From the NCBI RefSeq assembly GCF_000292345.1, contig NZ_ALOU01000042.1, positions 1-64,000 on the forward strand: 64,000 nt of DNA, in the 5' to 3' direction. The translations under genes were made by a program, and so were the position numbers. Origin of the DNA: Cupriavidus sp. BIS7. Lineage in GTDB: Bacteria; Pseudomonadota; Gammaproteobacteria; Burkholderiales; Burkholderiaceae. The stretch's first letter is position 1, and each line of letters begins with the position of its first letter. The notes beneath the pieces are model-generated. The model was given only the letters and a program-made list of their open reading frames with translations, was not told the DNA's origin and made no database searches. This document shows positions 1 through 8,859 of this stretch, piece by piece.

Positions 1-48
1 GGGAGAGGGGAGACCACCACGGGACACATCAAATGCTGCCGGTTCGCT

Positions 49-74
49 CCCCTCTCCCGCATGCGGGAGAGGGG
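49..74. repeat. Perfect 26-bp palindrome upstream of the OPT gene
   Basis: Two 12-base arms (CCCCTCTCCCGC and its reverse complement) flank a central AT. The surrounding bases are rich in GGGGAGAG-type runs, and bases 1-11 look like part of a further copy. This resembles the dispersed REP-like palindromes found between genes in Burkholderiales and Xanthomonadales. It has no T-run, and it lies about 50 bases before the start of the transporter gene, so it may instead be an exported hairpin of the upstream transcript. Confidence 0.6.
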
Positions 75-125
75 TTGGGGGAGAGGGCCAGCGCATCAAT
101 AACCGCAACGCTTCCTGATCGGCCA

Positions 126-1886
126 ATGCCCCAGACCCTGACCCAAACCACGCCAACCTGGCTACCCGCCCCCGACACCTGGCAATACCACGTGTTACTT
201 GGCGCGGCAGGCATGCTGATCCTGGGCCCGCTTGGCGGCATCGCTGCGGCCTACATGAACTTCTCGCTTGGGTTTTTCGTCGGCGGGCAGGTGCTGGCCG
301 GCATTCTCGGCTCGGCCGTGACGGCGGGCTACGGTGCGGCGGGGCGTCATGGCGCGAACTACATCCAGACCGCGGCGGCGTCGGTGGCAGGTATGAGCGG
401 CATGGCCGTCGTGATCCAGGCGATGGGCTGGATGGGCATGCCGCTGCCGCCGTTGTGGCAGTTGATCGGCTACATGCTCTGCATCGGCATGTATGGCGTG
501 GGCGTGGGCATGCTCTATACCCCGCTGCTGGTGGACCGCATGCAGCTCACGTTTCCGTCGGGGCTTGCGGTGGCCAATATCCTGCGCGCGCTGACCGATC
601 CGGTGCTGCTGCGGCGCTCTGTTGCGCGGCTGGCAGGCGGCGCGGGACTGGGCGTGCTGGCCAGCGTGGGCGCCACACGCATTGCGTGGCTTGGCGCGAT
701 TGACCTGTCGGCGTCGACATTCGGTGCCGGCATGATCGTCGGCGCGCGTATCGGCATCGCGGCACTGGCCGGTGGTCTGGCGAGTTGGGCGCTGACGCCG
801 TACTTTGTCTCGATTGGCTGGCTGGCGCCCGGTGACCCCTATCGCAAGATCACGTTCCTGATTGCGCTGGGCATGATCATGGGCGCGGCGGCCGTCGATG
901 TGTCGTTGCTGCTGTGGCGCGCGGCCCGGAGGTCGCGTGCGGCCGCATCGCGCGCAACGGCGCCGCAGCGCTGGATCGTGGCGTGGGTGGTGGTCTGGGG
1001 CGTCGCCGTCGTAGCGGCCGGCGTGGCGTGGTTCGGCCAGCCCGTGGGTTATCAGTTGATGGCCGTGGTGCTGGTGCTGATCTTCGCGCTGGTCAACGGC
1101 ATCTCGGTGGGCATGGTTGACCAGAACCCGATCTCGTCGGCGTTCGTGTTGACGGTCATCCTGATGGCTGCGGCAGGCCTGCATCAGCCACATGTCGGAC
1201 TGATCGCTGCCACCGTGTTGTTGGTCTCCACCGCCGAAGCCTGCGACATGCAGCAGGACCGCTCCACCGGCTGGCGGCTTGGCACGAATCGGATGGTCCA
1301 GTTCGGTTACCAGGTGGCCGGCATCGTCGTGGGCGCGATCCTGGCCGTGCTGCTCGCGCGTCTTTTCATCGATGCCTATCCGGTGCTGGGCATGGACCAG
1401 ACCGTGCTGCCCGCCGACCAGCAGCCTGCGCGCTGGACCTCGGCGATGACCTACAAGATCGTGGGCGCGTTGCGCAGCATGACCGAAGACAAGCCATATC
1501 AACGGCTGGCCGTGTGGATCGGTCTCGGCATCGGCCTTGTCACCGAGATCCTGCGCAAGCTGCTGCGCGCATCGGCCCGCTATCGCGCGTTCGCGGCAGG
1601 CGGGCGCATTGGCAAGGCCTGCGATTTCCTGGTTGACGCGCTGGTGCTGCCATCCCCATATGCGTCGTCGTTCGGCGGCTTCGTCAATTTGCCTGCTGCG
1701 GCATGGATGGCGGCGGGCGGCGTGGTGGCAAGCGTGGTCGATAGCCGCGCGCGGCCTGCATCGAAGGATACGGCGTTGCCCGAGGACATGAGCACGACAT
1801 CGCTGGTGGGCGGCGGACTGATCGCCGGCGATGCGCTGGCTGCGCTCGGGTTTGGCATCGCGGGGCTTGTGGCGGCGGTGCAATAG
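126..1886 (+). CDS. OPT-family oligopeptide/metal-chelate transporter
   Basis: The 586-residue protein is almost entirely hydrophobic, with about 14 to 16 predicted membrane segments, which suits the oligopeptide transporter (OPT/YSL) superfamily of proton-coupled importers. The early glycine-rich stretch (GPLGGIAAAYMNFSLGFFVG, near residues 35-55), the later NPISSAF segment and the charged loop DMQQDRSTGWRLGTNR are typical of bacterial OPT members. The frame is open upstream of the ATG at 126, but that part encodes the translated palindrome and is charged, so ATG 126 is the sensible start. Substrate is not deducible: peptides or metal chelates are the known options. The next gene is convergent (ends at 1901), so it stands alone. 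Confidence 0.8.
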   Translation: MPQTLTQTTPTWLPAPDTWQYHVLLGAAGMLILGPLGGIAAAYMNFSLGFFVGGQVLAGILGSAVTAGYGAAGRHGANYIQTAAASVAGMSGMAVVIQAMGWMGMPLPPLWQLIGYMLCIGMYGVGVGMLYTPLLVDRMQLTFPSGLAVANILRALTDPVLLRRSVARLAGGAGLGVLASVGATRIAWLGAIDLSASTFGAGMIVGARIGIAALAGGLASWALTPYFVSIGWLAPGDPYRKITFLIALGMIMGAAAVDVSLLLWRAARRSRAAASRATAPQRWIVAWVVVWGVAVVAAGVAWFGQPVGYQLMAVVLVLIFALVNGISVGMVDQNPISSAFVLTVILMAAAGLHQPHVGLIAATVLLVSTAEACDMQQDRSTGWRLGTNRMVQFGYQVAGIVVGAILAVLLARLFIDAYPVLGMDQTVLPADQQPARWTSAMTYKIVGALRSMTEDKPYQRLAVWIGLGIGLVTEILRKLLRASARYRAFAAGGRIGKACDFLVDALVLPSPYASSFGGFVNLPAAAWMAAGGVVASVVDSRARPASKDTALPEDMSTTSLVGGGLIAGDALAALGFGIAGLVAAVQ

Positions 1887-1900
1887 CGCGCCGACGCGGT

Positions 1901-3310
1901 CTAGATCACCTGCATCGATTCATGCGGCGGCTTGCGCGCCAGCAGGCCCGACAGCTTCTTGAGCGCCATCGACAACTGCGCGCGCTCGGCCACGCCGCCC
2001 AGCGAAATCCGGATCGCGTTCGGCGCCGCAGACCCGTCCGAAAACGCTTCCGATGCGGTCACGCGCAAGTCCTCGTCGCGGGCCGCGCGGATAAAGCCTG
2101 CGGATGTCCAGTAGCTAGGCAACTGGTGCCAGACATGGATGCCTGACTGCGGGAACTGCTCGGCGCCAATCAGCCACTGCCGCGCGATCTGCTGGCGCGC
2201 GGATGCCTCGCTGCGAATGCCGTTCAGCAGCGCCGTCGCGGACCCATCGCGAATCCACTGGGTCGCAAGTGCAGTGGCGAGCGGCGAGGCCATCAGCGTG
2301 ATCGCGCGCAGTGCGGCCAGGATCGACTCCTGCGTGTCGCCATCGGGCGCCACGACATAGGCCGTGCGCAAACCGGGACTCAGGCACTTTGACAGCGTGG
2401 CGATGTAGATCGTCTGCTGTGGCGCGATTGCGGCCACCGGGGGCGGCGCATCGGGCGTCAGCAGCCAGTATGGATCGTCCTCGATGATCAACGCACCGCA
2501 GCGGGCGGCCACGTGCGCGATCTCGCGCCGCCTGCCCTCGGGCATGGTGTGCGTAGTGGGATTCTGCAGCGTCGGGTTCAGGTAGACGAGCCGCACCGCC
2601 TGATCGCGACAGGCCACTTCGAGCGCGTCGGGGCGCATGCCGTCATGGTCGACGGGCACCGTCACGACGCGGCGCCCCGACTGGGCAGCGGCGGCGCGTA
2701 GCCCCGGGTAGATCAGCGGCTCCGCTGCAATGGCCGATCCGGGTTCACTGCGGCACAGGATCGAGGCTGCAAGCGCCGCCTGCGCGCCGGGGCAGGCGAT
2801 CACGCGCGCGGGCTCCACTGCGCCAAGCATCTGCGCGAGCCACTGCGCGCCCGCTTCGCGATCGGGCATGGTGCCGCCGCCCAACTGGTAGGTCATCAGC
2901 AGGCTTGCATCGGCATGTACGGTGACCTGGGCCAGGCCGCGCCGAAGCATGTCGCCGAAGTCGATCGCATCGGGCGGCGGCGGCACGTTCATGCTCAGGT
3001 CCACGGCCTGGGCCAGTGCGAAGGCCGGCGCCGCGATAAAAGTGCCCAGCGATCCGCGCGGCTCGACCAGTCCACGGCGTCTTGCCTCGGCCAATGCGCG
3101 CGTCACCGTGGTCAGGTCGACCCCAAGCCGCGCAGCCAGCTCGCGCTGCGGCGGCAACCGGTCTCCCGGCGAGAGCCGGCCGTCGGCCATCGCGTGCTCA
3201 AGGAAGCCCGCTATCTGCACGTAGCGCGGCCCGCCGGCCGCCGTGAAATCGCCGATCCAGTCCTGCTTGTCGTCCTGCTTGTCGGTCGTTTCGGAAGTTC
3301 TTGTACGCAC
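1901..3310 (-). CDS. MocR/PdxR-type GntR regulator with aminotransferase-like domain
   Basis: It combines an N-terminal GntR winged helix (RLPPQRELAARLGV followed by VTRALAEARRRGLVE) with a long fold-type I PLP aminotransferase-like domain. The latter carries the lysine segment ATLSKCLSPGLR expected to bind PLP and the conserved YLNPTLQNPT and IIEDDPYW motifs. Such proteins are transcription regulators that sense PLP or amino compounds. The frame remains open to 3433, but that extension covers a striking inverted repeat, so GTG 3310 (AAGG about 11 bases upstream) is preferred and gives 469 residues; the start is uncertain. It is divergent from cyoABCD, so control of the oxidase operon or of itself is an inference from position. 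Confidence 0.8.
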   Translation of the reverse strand: MRTRTSETTDKQDDKQDWIGDFTAAGGPRYVQIAGFLEHAMADGRLSPGDRLPPQRELAARLGVDLTTVTRALAEARRRGLVEPRGSLGTFIAAPAFALAQAVDLSMNVPPPPDAIDFGDMLRRGLAQVTVHADASLLMTYQLGGGTMPDREAGAQWLAQMLGAVEPARVIACPGAQAALAASILCRSEPGSAIAAEPLIYPGLRAAAAQSGRRVVTVPVDHDGMRPDALEVACRDQAVRLVYLNPTLQNPTTHTMPEGRRREIAHVAARCGALIIEDDPYWLLTPDAPPPVAAIAPQQTIYIATLSKCLSPGLRTAYVVAPDGDTQESILAALRAITLMASPLATALATQWIRDGSATALLNGIRSEASARQQIARQWLIGAEQFPQSGIHVWHQLPSYWTSAGFIRAARDEDLRVTASEAFSDGSAAPNAIRISLGGVAERAQLSMALKKLSGLLARKPPHESMQVI

Positions 3311-3322
3311 AAAATTATCCGC

Positions 3323-3380
3323 CTTGTATGGATGTTGTCTTACCTTAGCATGCCGGTCACCGCAGGCAAATCCATACAAG
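3323..3380. promoter_or_regulatory. Candidate MocR operator: 10-bp inverted repeat
   Basis: CTTGTATGGA at 3323-3332 recurs as its exact reverse complement TCCATACAAG at 3371-3380; the arm centres are 48 bases apart. It lies between the MocR-type gene and cyoA. MocR regulators are known to bind spaced direct or inverted repeats of about this length next to their own gene. A GATAAT-like -10 on the minus strand lies just beyond the proximal arm. Binding is an inference. Confidence 0.5.
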
Positions 3381-3421
3381 TACCCGGAATACGCCTGTGC
3401 CCCCATCAATAGGTGTCTGAA

Positions 3422-4381
3422 ATGCGTGAGCAAGTTGTCGGCCCGGAGCGCGTCCGCCGGCGAATACCCTGTCCCCCGAATCCCCGCGCGTGGCTTTGCG
3501 TCGCGGCCCCCCTGATCCTCAGCGGTTGCTCCTACGATCTGCTGTCACCAAGCGGCGCGGTGGGCGTGCAGACGCGCAACCTGATCGTGCTGTCCACGGC
3601 GCTGATGCTGCTGGTGGTCATCCCGGTCATCATCCTGACGCTGGTATTCGCGTGGCGCTACCGCGAGTCCAATACCAGGGCCGACTATGCGCCGCGCTGG
3701 TCACACTCGACGAAGATCGAAGTGATTGTCTGGGGTATCCCGTGCGTCATCGTGGCGCTGCTCGGCATCATCATCTGGGACACCACGCACAAGCTCGATC
3801 CGTTCCGGCCACTGGAGTCGAAGGTGACGCCGGTGGAGGTCGACGTGGTCGCGCTCGACTGGAAGTGGCTGTTCATCTATCCGCAGTACGGCGTGGCATC
3901 GCTGAACGAACTGCCGATCCCGGTGGGGACGCCCATCAACTTCCGCATCACGGCCGAATCGACGATGAACGCGCTGTTCATCCCGAAGCTCGGCAGCATG
4001 GTCTATGCGATGAGCGGCATGCAGACCAGGCTGCATCTGATTGCCGATGAGACCGGCGAATTCGACGGACGTTCCGCGGCCTACAGCGGCTCCGGCTTCT
4101 CGGACATGCACTTCAAGACCATCGCCACCTCACGCGCCGACTTCGATGCGTGGATCGCGCGTGCGCGTGCCTCCGGCAACGTGCTCGACGAGCAAGCCTA
4201 CCGCGCGCTGGAGCAACCCAGCAGCAAGGACCCCGTCACGATCTACGCCAATGTCTCGCCACGCCTGTTCCAGGGTGTTGTCGATCAATACATGGCCAGC
4301 AATGGCGAGATCTGCCGAGCCGACAGCCCTGTGACGCTGCGCGCTGCGCTGCCGCCGCTGCCTGACACCGTGGAGCGCTAA
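3422..4381 (+). CDS. cyoA: Cytochrome bo3 ubiquinol oxidase subunit II
   Basis: This is the quinol-oxidase subunit II, an inner-membrane lipoprotein anchoring a periplasmic cupredoxin-like domain. A lipobox (LSGC, cysteine near residue 36) follows a basic N-terminus, then come two membrane segments and the characteristic VDVVALDWKWLFIYPQYG stretch. Copper A ligands of cytochrome c oxidases are absent, as expected of a quinol oxidase. The C-terminal part (FKTIATSRADFDAWI) matches the CyoA tail. ATG 3422 is chosen because AGGTG lies six bases upstream; GTG 3413 in the same frame is possible. First gene of cyoABCD, three bases before cyoB. Confidence 0.93.
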   Translation: MREQVVGPERVRRRIPCPPNPRAWLCVAAPLILSGCSYDLLSPSGAVGVQTRNLIVLSTALMLLVVIPVIILTLVFAWRYRESNTRADYAPRWSHSTKIEVIVWGIPCVIVALLGIIIWDTTHKLDPFRPLESKVTPVEVDVVALDWKWLFIYPQYGVASLNELPIPVGTPINFRITAESTMNALFIPKLGSMVYAMSGMQTRLHLIADETGEFDGRSAAYSGSGFSDMHFKTIATSRADFDAWIARARASGNVLDEQAYRALEQPSSKDPVTIYANVSPRLFQGVVDQYMASNGEICRADSPVTLRAALPPLPDTVER

Positions 4382-4384
4382 CCC

Positions 4385-6361
4385 ATGTTCGGAAAATTCT
4401 CTCTCGACGCCATCCCGCTGCACGAGCCCATCATCATGGGCACGCTGGTGGTGGTGATGCTTGGCGGCGCAGCGCTGCTCGGCGCGATTACGTATTACCG
4501 CAAGTGGACCTACCTCTGGCGCGAGTGGATCTGCTCGGTGGACCACAAGCGCATCGGCGCGATGTACATCATCATGGCGCTGGTCATGCTGCTGCGCGGC
4601 TTTGCCGACGCGATCATGATGCGCACGCAGCAGGCCATCGCGGTGGGCGAGGCAGCCGGCTACCTGCCGCCGCACCACTACGACCAGATCTTCACGGCTC
4701 ACGGCGTGATCATGATCTTCTTCGTGGCCACGCCGTTCATCCTCGGCTTGATGAACGTGATCGTGCCGCTGCAGATCGGCGCGCGCGACGTGGCCTATCC
4801 ATTCGTCAACTCGCTGAGTTTCTGGCTTTCCGCCATGGGCGCGGTGCTGGTGATGTTCTCGATGTTCGTCGGCGACTTCGCCGCCACGGGATGGGTTGCC
4901 TACCCGCCGCTGAGCGGGCTCGGGTATAGCCCCACTGTCGGGGTGGACTACTACATCTGGTCACTGCAGATATCAGGGCTGGGTACCACGCTGACCGGCA
5001 TCAACTTCATCGCCACGATCCTGCGCATGCGCGCACCGGGCCTGACGCTGATGAAAATGCCCGTGTTCACGTGGACCGCGCTGATCACGAACATCCTGAT
5101 CGTCGCCATCTTCCCGGTGCTCACCGCCACGCTGGCGCTGCTGACCGCCGACCGCTACCTGGACATGCATTTCTTCACCAGCGAGCTTGGCGGCAACGCG
5201 ATGATGTACGTGAACCTGATCTGGATCTGGGGCCACCCGGAGGTCTACGTGCTGATCCTGCCGTGCTTCGGCGCGTTCTCGGAGATCATCGCCACGTTCT
5301 CGCGCAAGCCGCTGTTCGGCTACAAGTCGATGGTCTACGCGACGTCGTCGATCGGCGTGCTGTCGTTCTTCGTCTGGCTGCACCACTTCTTCACGATGGG
5401 CTCGGGCGCCAGCGTCAACGCGTTCTTCGGCATCATGACGTCGATCATTTCGATCCCGACCGGCGTGAAGCTGTTCAACTGGCTGTTCACGATGTATCGC
5501 GGCCGCATCCGCTTTCATTCGTCGACGCTGTGGACGATTGGCTTCATGACGACGTTTGCCGTTGGCGGCATGACTGGCGTGCTGCTGGCCGTGCCGGGCG
5601 CGGATTTCGTGCTGCACAACAGCCTGTTCCTGGTTGCCCACTTCCATAACGTGATCATCGGCGGCGTGGTGTTCGGCTGTCTGGCGGCGATGTCGTTCTG
5701 GTTCCCGAAGGTGTTCGGCTTCACGCTCAACGAGTTCTGGGGAAAGGTTGCGTTCTGGTGCTGGCTGATCGGCTTCTACCTGGCCTTCATGCCGCTATAC
5801 GCGCTGGGCCTGCAGGGCATGACGCGGCGCATGAACCATTACACCAATCCCGAATGGCAGCCGTACCTGATCGTGGCGCTGATCGGCGCGGTCATCATCG
5901 GCGCCGGCATCCTGGCGATCCTGTGGCAGCTCTACGTCAGCGTGCGCGACCGCGACCAGAATCGCGACCTGACTGGCGATCCATGGAACGGCCGCAGCCT
6001 GGAATGGGCCACCGCATCGCCGGCACCGTTCTACAACTTCGCGCACGTGCCGCACATCACGTCGCTGGAGCAGCACTGGGACGACAAGGAAGCCGGGCGC
6101 GCCTACGTGGCGCCTGACAAGTACGAGGACATCCACATGCCGCGCAACACGTCGGCCGGCTTCCTGGTGTCCGCATTTGGCCTCGTGTTCTGCTTCGGGT
6201 TTGTCTGGCATATCTGGTGGATGGTCGGCTTCGGCCTGGCCGCGATGATCTTCACCTTTATCGCCCGCGCGTACGACCGCGACGTGGACTACTACGTCCC
6301 GGCTGCCGAAGTCGAACGCATCGAACGCGCTCGCTTCCAACAACTGCGGAGCGCCAACTGA
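4385..6361 (+). CDS. cyoB: Cytochrome bo3 ubiquinol oxidase subunit I
   Basis: A 658-residue haem-copper oxidase catalytic subunit that reduces oxygen to water with electrons from ubiquinol and pumps protons. Visible hallmarks are [11 protein letters not shown] (haem-ligand histidine), [14 protein letters not shown] (CuB histidine and cross-linked tyrosine), WLHHFFTMG (two CuB histidines) and [11 protein letters not shown] (haem-binding histidines). There are about 15 membrane segments. Length and order are those of CyoB. It ends three bases before the cyoC start and is clearly co-transcribed. Confidence 0.97.
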   Translation: MFGKFSLDAIPLHEPIIMGTLVVVMLGGAALLGAITYYRKWTYLWREWICSVDHKRIGAMYIIMALVMLLRGFADAIMMRTQQAIAVGEAAGYLPPHHYDQIFTAHGVIMIFFVATPFILGLMNVIVPLQIGARDVAYPFVNSLSFWLSAMGAVLVMFSMFVGDFAATGWVAYPPLSGLGYSPTVGVDYYIWSLQISGLGTTLTGINFIATILRMRAPGLTLMKMPVFTWTALITNILIVAIFPVLTATLALLTADRYLDMHFFTSELGGNAMMYVNLIWIWGHPEVYVLILPCFGAFSEIIATFSRKPLFGYKSMVYATSSIGVLSFFVWLHHFFTMGSGASVNAFFGIMTSIISIPTGVKLFNWLFTMYRGRIRFHSSTLWTIGFMTTFAVGGMTGVLLAVPGADFVLHNSLFLVAHFHNVIIGGVVFGCLAAMSFWFPKVFGFTLNEFWGKVAFWCWLIGFYLAFMPLYALGLQGMTRRMNHYTNPEWQPYLIVALIGAVIIGAGILAILWQLYVSVRDRDQNRDLTGDPWNGRSLEWATASPAPFYNFAHVPHITSLEQHWDDKEAGRAYVAPDKYEDIHMPRNTSAGFLVSAFGLVFCFGFVWHIWWMVGFGLAAMIFTFIARAYDRDVDYYVPAAEVERIERARFQQLRSAN

Positions 6362-6363
6362 TC

Positions 6364-7032
6364 ATGACGACAACACTGAAACTGCAGGCCGATGCGGCAA
6401 CCGGCATTCATGCGCCGGGCCACCTGCCTGACGCGCATGCGCACGAGGCCGCCCACGATCACGATCACGACGTCGCGTCGCGTAGCACGCTGGGCTTCTG
6501 GCTTTACCTGATGAGCGATTGCCTGATCTTCGCGGTGCTGTTCGCGACGTTCGGCGTGCTGGTCAACAACACCGCGGGCGGCCCGGACGGGCGCGAACTG
6601 TTCGACCTGCGCTTCGTACTTGGCGAAACCATGCTGCTGCTGACCAGCAGCCTGACGTTCGGTGCGGCAATGACCGCGCTGCAGGACGGCCGTGGCAACC
6701 CGAACCAGGTGATCCGCTGGATGGTGCTGACGTTCGCGCTGGGCGCTGCGTTCGTCGGCATGGAGATCTTCGAATTCCGGGAACTGATTCACGAAGGTGC
6801 CGGCCCGGGCCGCAGCGCTTACCTGTCGGCGTTCTTCATGCTGGTCGGCACGCACGGCCTGCACGTCTCCGCCGGGCTGCTCTGGCTCGTCGTGATGGTC
6901 AACCAGGTCCAGGTGTTTGGTCTCGATGCCATCGTGCGCCGCCGCCTGGCCTGCCTGAGCCTTTTCTGGCACTTCCTGGATCTCGTGTGGATCTGCGTAT
7001 TCACCATCGTCTACCTGAGGACCTTCCTGTGA
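6364..7032 (+). CDS. cyoC: Cytochrome bo3 ubiquinol oxidase subunit III
   Basis: The 222-residue protein has five membrane segments and the subunit III features [20 protein letters not shown] and [20 protein letters not shown] histidine-rich N-terminus ([12 protein letters not shown]) precedes the first helix. ATG 6364 is used because it follows the cyoB stop directly; longer frames upstream overlap cyoB and are not credible. Its TGA is overlapped by the cyoD start (GTGA), which suggests translational coupling. Confidence 0.94.
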   Translation: MTTTLKLQADAATGIHAPGHLPDAHAHEAAHDHDHDVASRSTLGFWLYLMSDCLIFAVLFATFGVLVNNTAGGPDGRELFDLRFVLGETMLLLTSSLTFGAAMTALQDGRGNPNQVIRWMVLTFALGAAFVGMEIFEFRELIHEGAGPGRSAYLSAFFMLVGTHGLHVSAGLLWLVVMVNQVQVFGLDAIVRRRLACLSLFWHFLDLVWICVFTIVYLRTFL

Positions 7033-7433
7033 CCACGTCCAGCAATTCCGCACCTGCCGTTCATGCCGCCGCCCACGTCGCCCACGCCGATGCCCATGCA
7101 TCCTCGCATGGCATGCGCAGCCATCTGATTGGCTATGGGCTGTCGGTGGTGCTGACCCTGGCGTCCTTCGGCGCCGTAATGGGGCGCGTGCTGCCACCCG
7201 GCTACGGCCTCGCGATCCTCGTCATGCTTTGCCTTGCGCAACTGCTCGTGCAACTGGTGTTCTTCCTGCATCTGGGGCCGCGCAAGGGGCAGCGCGGCAA
7301 TACCGCGATCTTCGCGTGCACGGTGTTCCTGATCGCCATCGTGGTGACTGGCTCGCTGTGGGTCATGCACAACGCCAATCTGAACATGATGCCGATGCAG
7401 TCGGTGCCAATCGGGGTCGGCCCGAAGGGCTGA
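7029..7433 (+). CDS. cyoD: Cytochrome bo3 ubiquinol oxidase subunit IV
   Basis: The 134-residue protein begins at a GTG that overlaps the cyoC stop. It has three membrane segments (around [40 protein letters not shown] and [20 protein letters not shown]), as in CyoD. An N-terminal His/Ala-rich stretch of about 25 residues is longer than in Escherichia coli. Last gene of the operon: a strong terminator follows within 40 bases, and no cyoE (haem O synthase) is present here. Confidence 0.93.
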   Translation: MTTSSNSAPAVHAAAHVAHADAHASSHGMRSHLIGYGLSVVLTLASFGAVMGRVLPPGYGLAILVMLCLAQLLVQLVFFLHLGPRKGQRGNTAIFACTVFLIAIVVTGSLWVMHNANLNMMPMQSVPIGVGPKG

Positions 7434-7469
7434 TCGGGCTGATCAGGCCGAGCGGGCTTGATTTGGGGA

Positions 7470-7510
7470 GGCGTGCCGCACAATGGGCGTTGTGCGGCAC
7501 GCCTTTTTTT
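7470..7510 (+). terminator. Rho-independent terminator of cyoABCD
   Basis: A perfect 14-base stem (GGCGTGCCGCACAA at 7470-7483 pairing with 7490-7503) has a six-base loop and is followed directly by seven T residues. It lies 36 bases after the cyoD stop and 27 bases before the convergent regulator gene. Confidence 0.92.
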
Positions 7511-7536
7511 CGGCCTTCGTTTTCGGCTTTCGCCGC

Positions 7537-8547
7537 CTACCTTTCCTTTGCTGACCTGACCTTTCGCCACTGCGTCGGTGTCATGCCAAACTGCGTCACA
7601 AACCAGCGTACGAACGAGCCATAGGCCGTGTACCCGAGCGACTCGGCTATACGTGCCAGCGCGTAGCTTTTGTTGTCCATATAGTGGATGACGAGGTCGC
7701 GCCGCACGCCATTCACCATGTCCGAGAAGACATTTCCCGCGCTCTCGAGCTGACGCTGCAGCGTACGCACGTTCATGCCAAGACCCTGGGCCACCTGCTC
7801 GATCGTCGCGCGCCCAACCGGCAGCAGCAGATAGATTGCCTTGCGCACCTGCAGCACGATTGACGGCTCATTGGCGCCAGGCAGACCCTCGAGCAGGCGT
7901 TGCGCGTGGCGTGCCATGACGGGGTCCGCGATCGGATTGGGAAAGTCCATATCGGCCGCACGGCAGATCATGCCATTGAAGGAGCTGGCGAACTCCAGCT
8001 TTCCCACGAATACGCGCCGGTGCAGCCGCAGGTCTGGCGGCGCGTCGTGGGTGAAATGGACGCTCAGCGGGCGCCACGCGGCGCCCAGCAGCGTGCTGCA
8101 CATGCGCGACAGCACACCCAGTACCAGTTCGGTTGACTGTATGGATGTCCCGCCTTCGTCCGCGACAAACTCTTCACGCACGATCACCTTGTTGCCGACG
8201 TCTTCCATGCGGATGACAAGGAACTCGTTCAGCAGGTGCCGGTACTGGATCAGGGTTCCCACGGCGTCGCGCAGCGTTCTCTGATGCGTGAGCAGCACGC
8301 TGACGACACCGAGGTCGGACAACTGCCAAAGCTCGGCCACACGCAGCCCGAATGTCGGGCATTCGGTGATGCGGGCTGACTCCCTCAACAAGGTAACGGC
8401 GGCATTCCCCGGAATCAGCCGTTCCGGGTCTGCAAGCATCGCGGTGCTCAACCCCAGCTTCCGTAGCAGCGGCTTCGGGTCGAAGTCCAACTGCTGTGCG
8501 ACCTTGAGATAGTTGGTCAGCACGCCGGTACGAATCAATGTGCCCAT
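7537..8547 (-). CDS. AraC-family regulator (arabinose-binding-like N-domain)
   Basis: A 336-residue regulator with an AraC-type C-terminal double helix-turn-helix (RATIEQVAQGLGMNVRTLQR, then LARIAESLGYTAYGSFVRWF). The N-terminal half (KPLLRKLGL, FGLRVAEL, LGVVSVLL) fits the Arabinose_bd domain of the OruR/GbdR-like group that controls catabolic genes. It is divergent from the cleavage-enzyme gene at 8860, with the gap containing directly repeated sites, so it very likely activates that module. The inducer is unknown. Confidence 0.88.
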   Translation of the reverse strand: MGTLIRTGVLTNYLKVAQQLDFDPKPLLRKLGLSTAMLADPERLIPGNAAVTLLRESARITECPTFGLRVAELWQLSDLGVVSVLLTHQRTLRDAVGTLIQYRHLLNEFLVIRMEDVGNKVIVREEFVADEGGTSIQSTELVLGVLSRMCSTLLGAAWRPLSVHFTHDAPPDLRLHRRVFVGKLEFASSFNGMICRAADMDFPNPIADPVMARHAQRLLEGLPGANEPSIVLQVRKAIYLLLPVGRATIEQVAQGLGMNVRTLQRQLESAGNVFSDMVNGVRRDLVIHYMDNKSYALARIAESLGYTAYGSFVRWFVTQFGMTPTQWRKVRSAKER

Positions 8548-8859
8548 CGTCGCTCATTCGTGTGGTGCGTAGTCCGGTTTCGTTCTGAGTAGAAACCCGG
8601 AGTCGCCGACATTCTGTCATCAAATGAGATGTCCGTGTCGTCAAATGAGAAAAAAGCGGTGAGCCGTGATTCGTAGACTGTTCTCATCTGACCTTGCACG
8701 CGTCGACCGGGCAATGAAGTCCTGGATCGAGCCTGAAGTGAATACAGATGCCATGGGCGCACTTCAGGACCAGGCGCCATGGGCAAGCGAGATGCACGCT
8801 TTGCGACCTCCCGGAATTCGGGAGTGCCGGAACCTTCATCAATTTTCTTCTTAATTGCC
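8548..8859. promoter_or_regulatory. Divergent control region with AraC-type direct repeats
   Basis: TGTCATCAAATGAGA (8615-8629) and TGTCGTCAAATGAGA (8636-8650) are direct repeats differing at one base and spaced exactly 21 bases apart, two helical turns. An inverted half copy TCTCATCTGA sits at 8682-8691. AraC-family proteins typically bind such same-face direct repeats. The rest of the gap holds no credible gene. Frame 8779 extends the downstream gene but lacks family similarity before 8860. Confidence 0.6.

Noticed and set aside
1..48. Left edge bases considered as part of an upstream gene
   Set aside because: Too short to judge; G/A-rich and consistent with another copy of the intergenic palindrome.
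195..1883. Long minus-strand open frame (562 residues) opposite the OPT gene
   Set aside because: His/Arg/Gln-rich composition typical of the antisense of a high-G+C membrane-protein gene; the plus strand encodes a clear transporter.
3311..3433. Extended N-terminus of the MocR-type regulator
   Set aside because: The extra 41 residues have no family similarity and are encoded by the inverted repeat; GTG 3310 is preferred.
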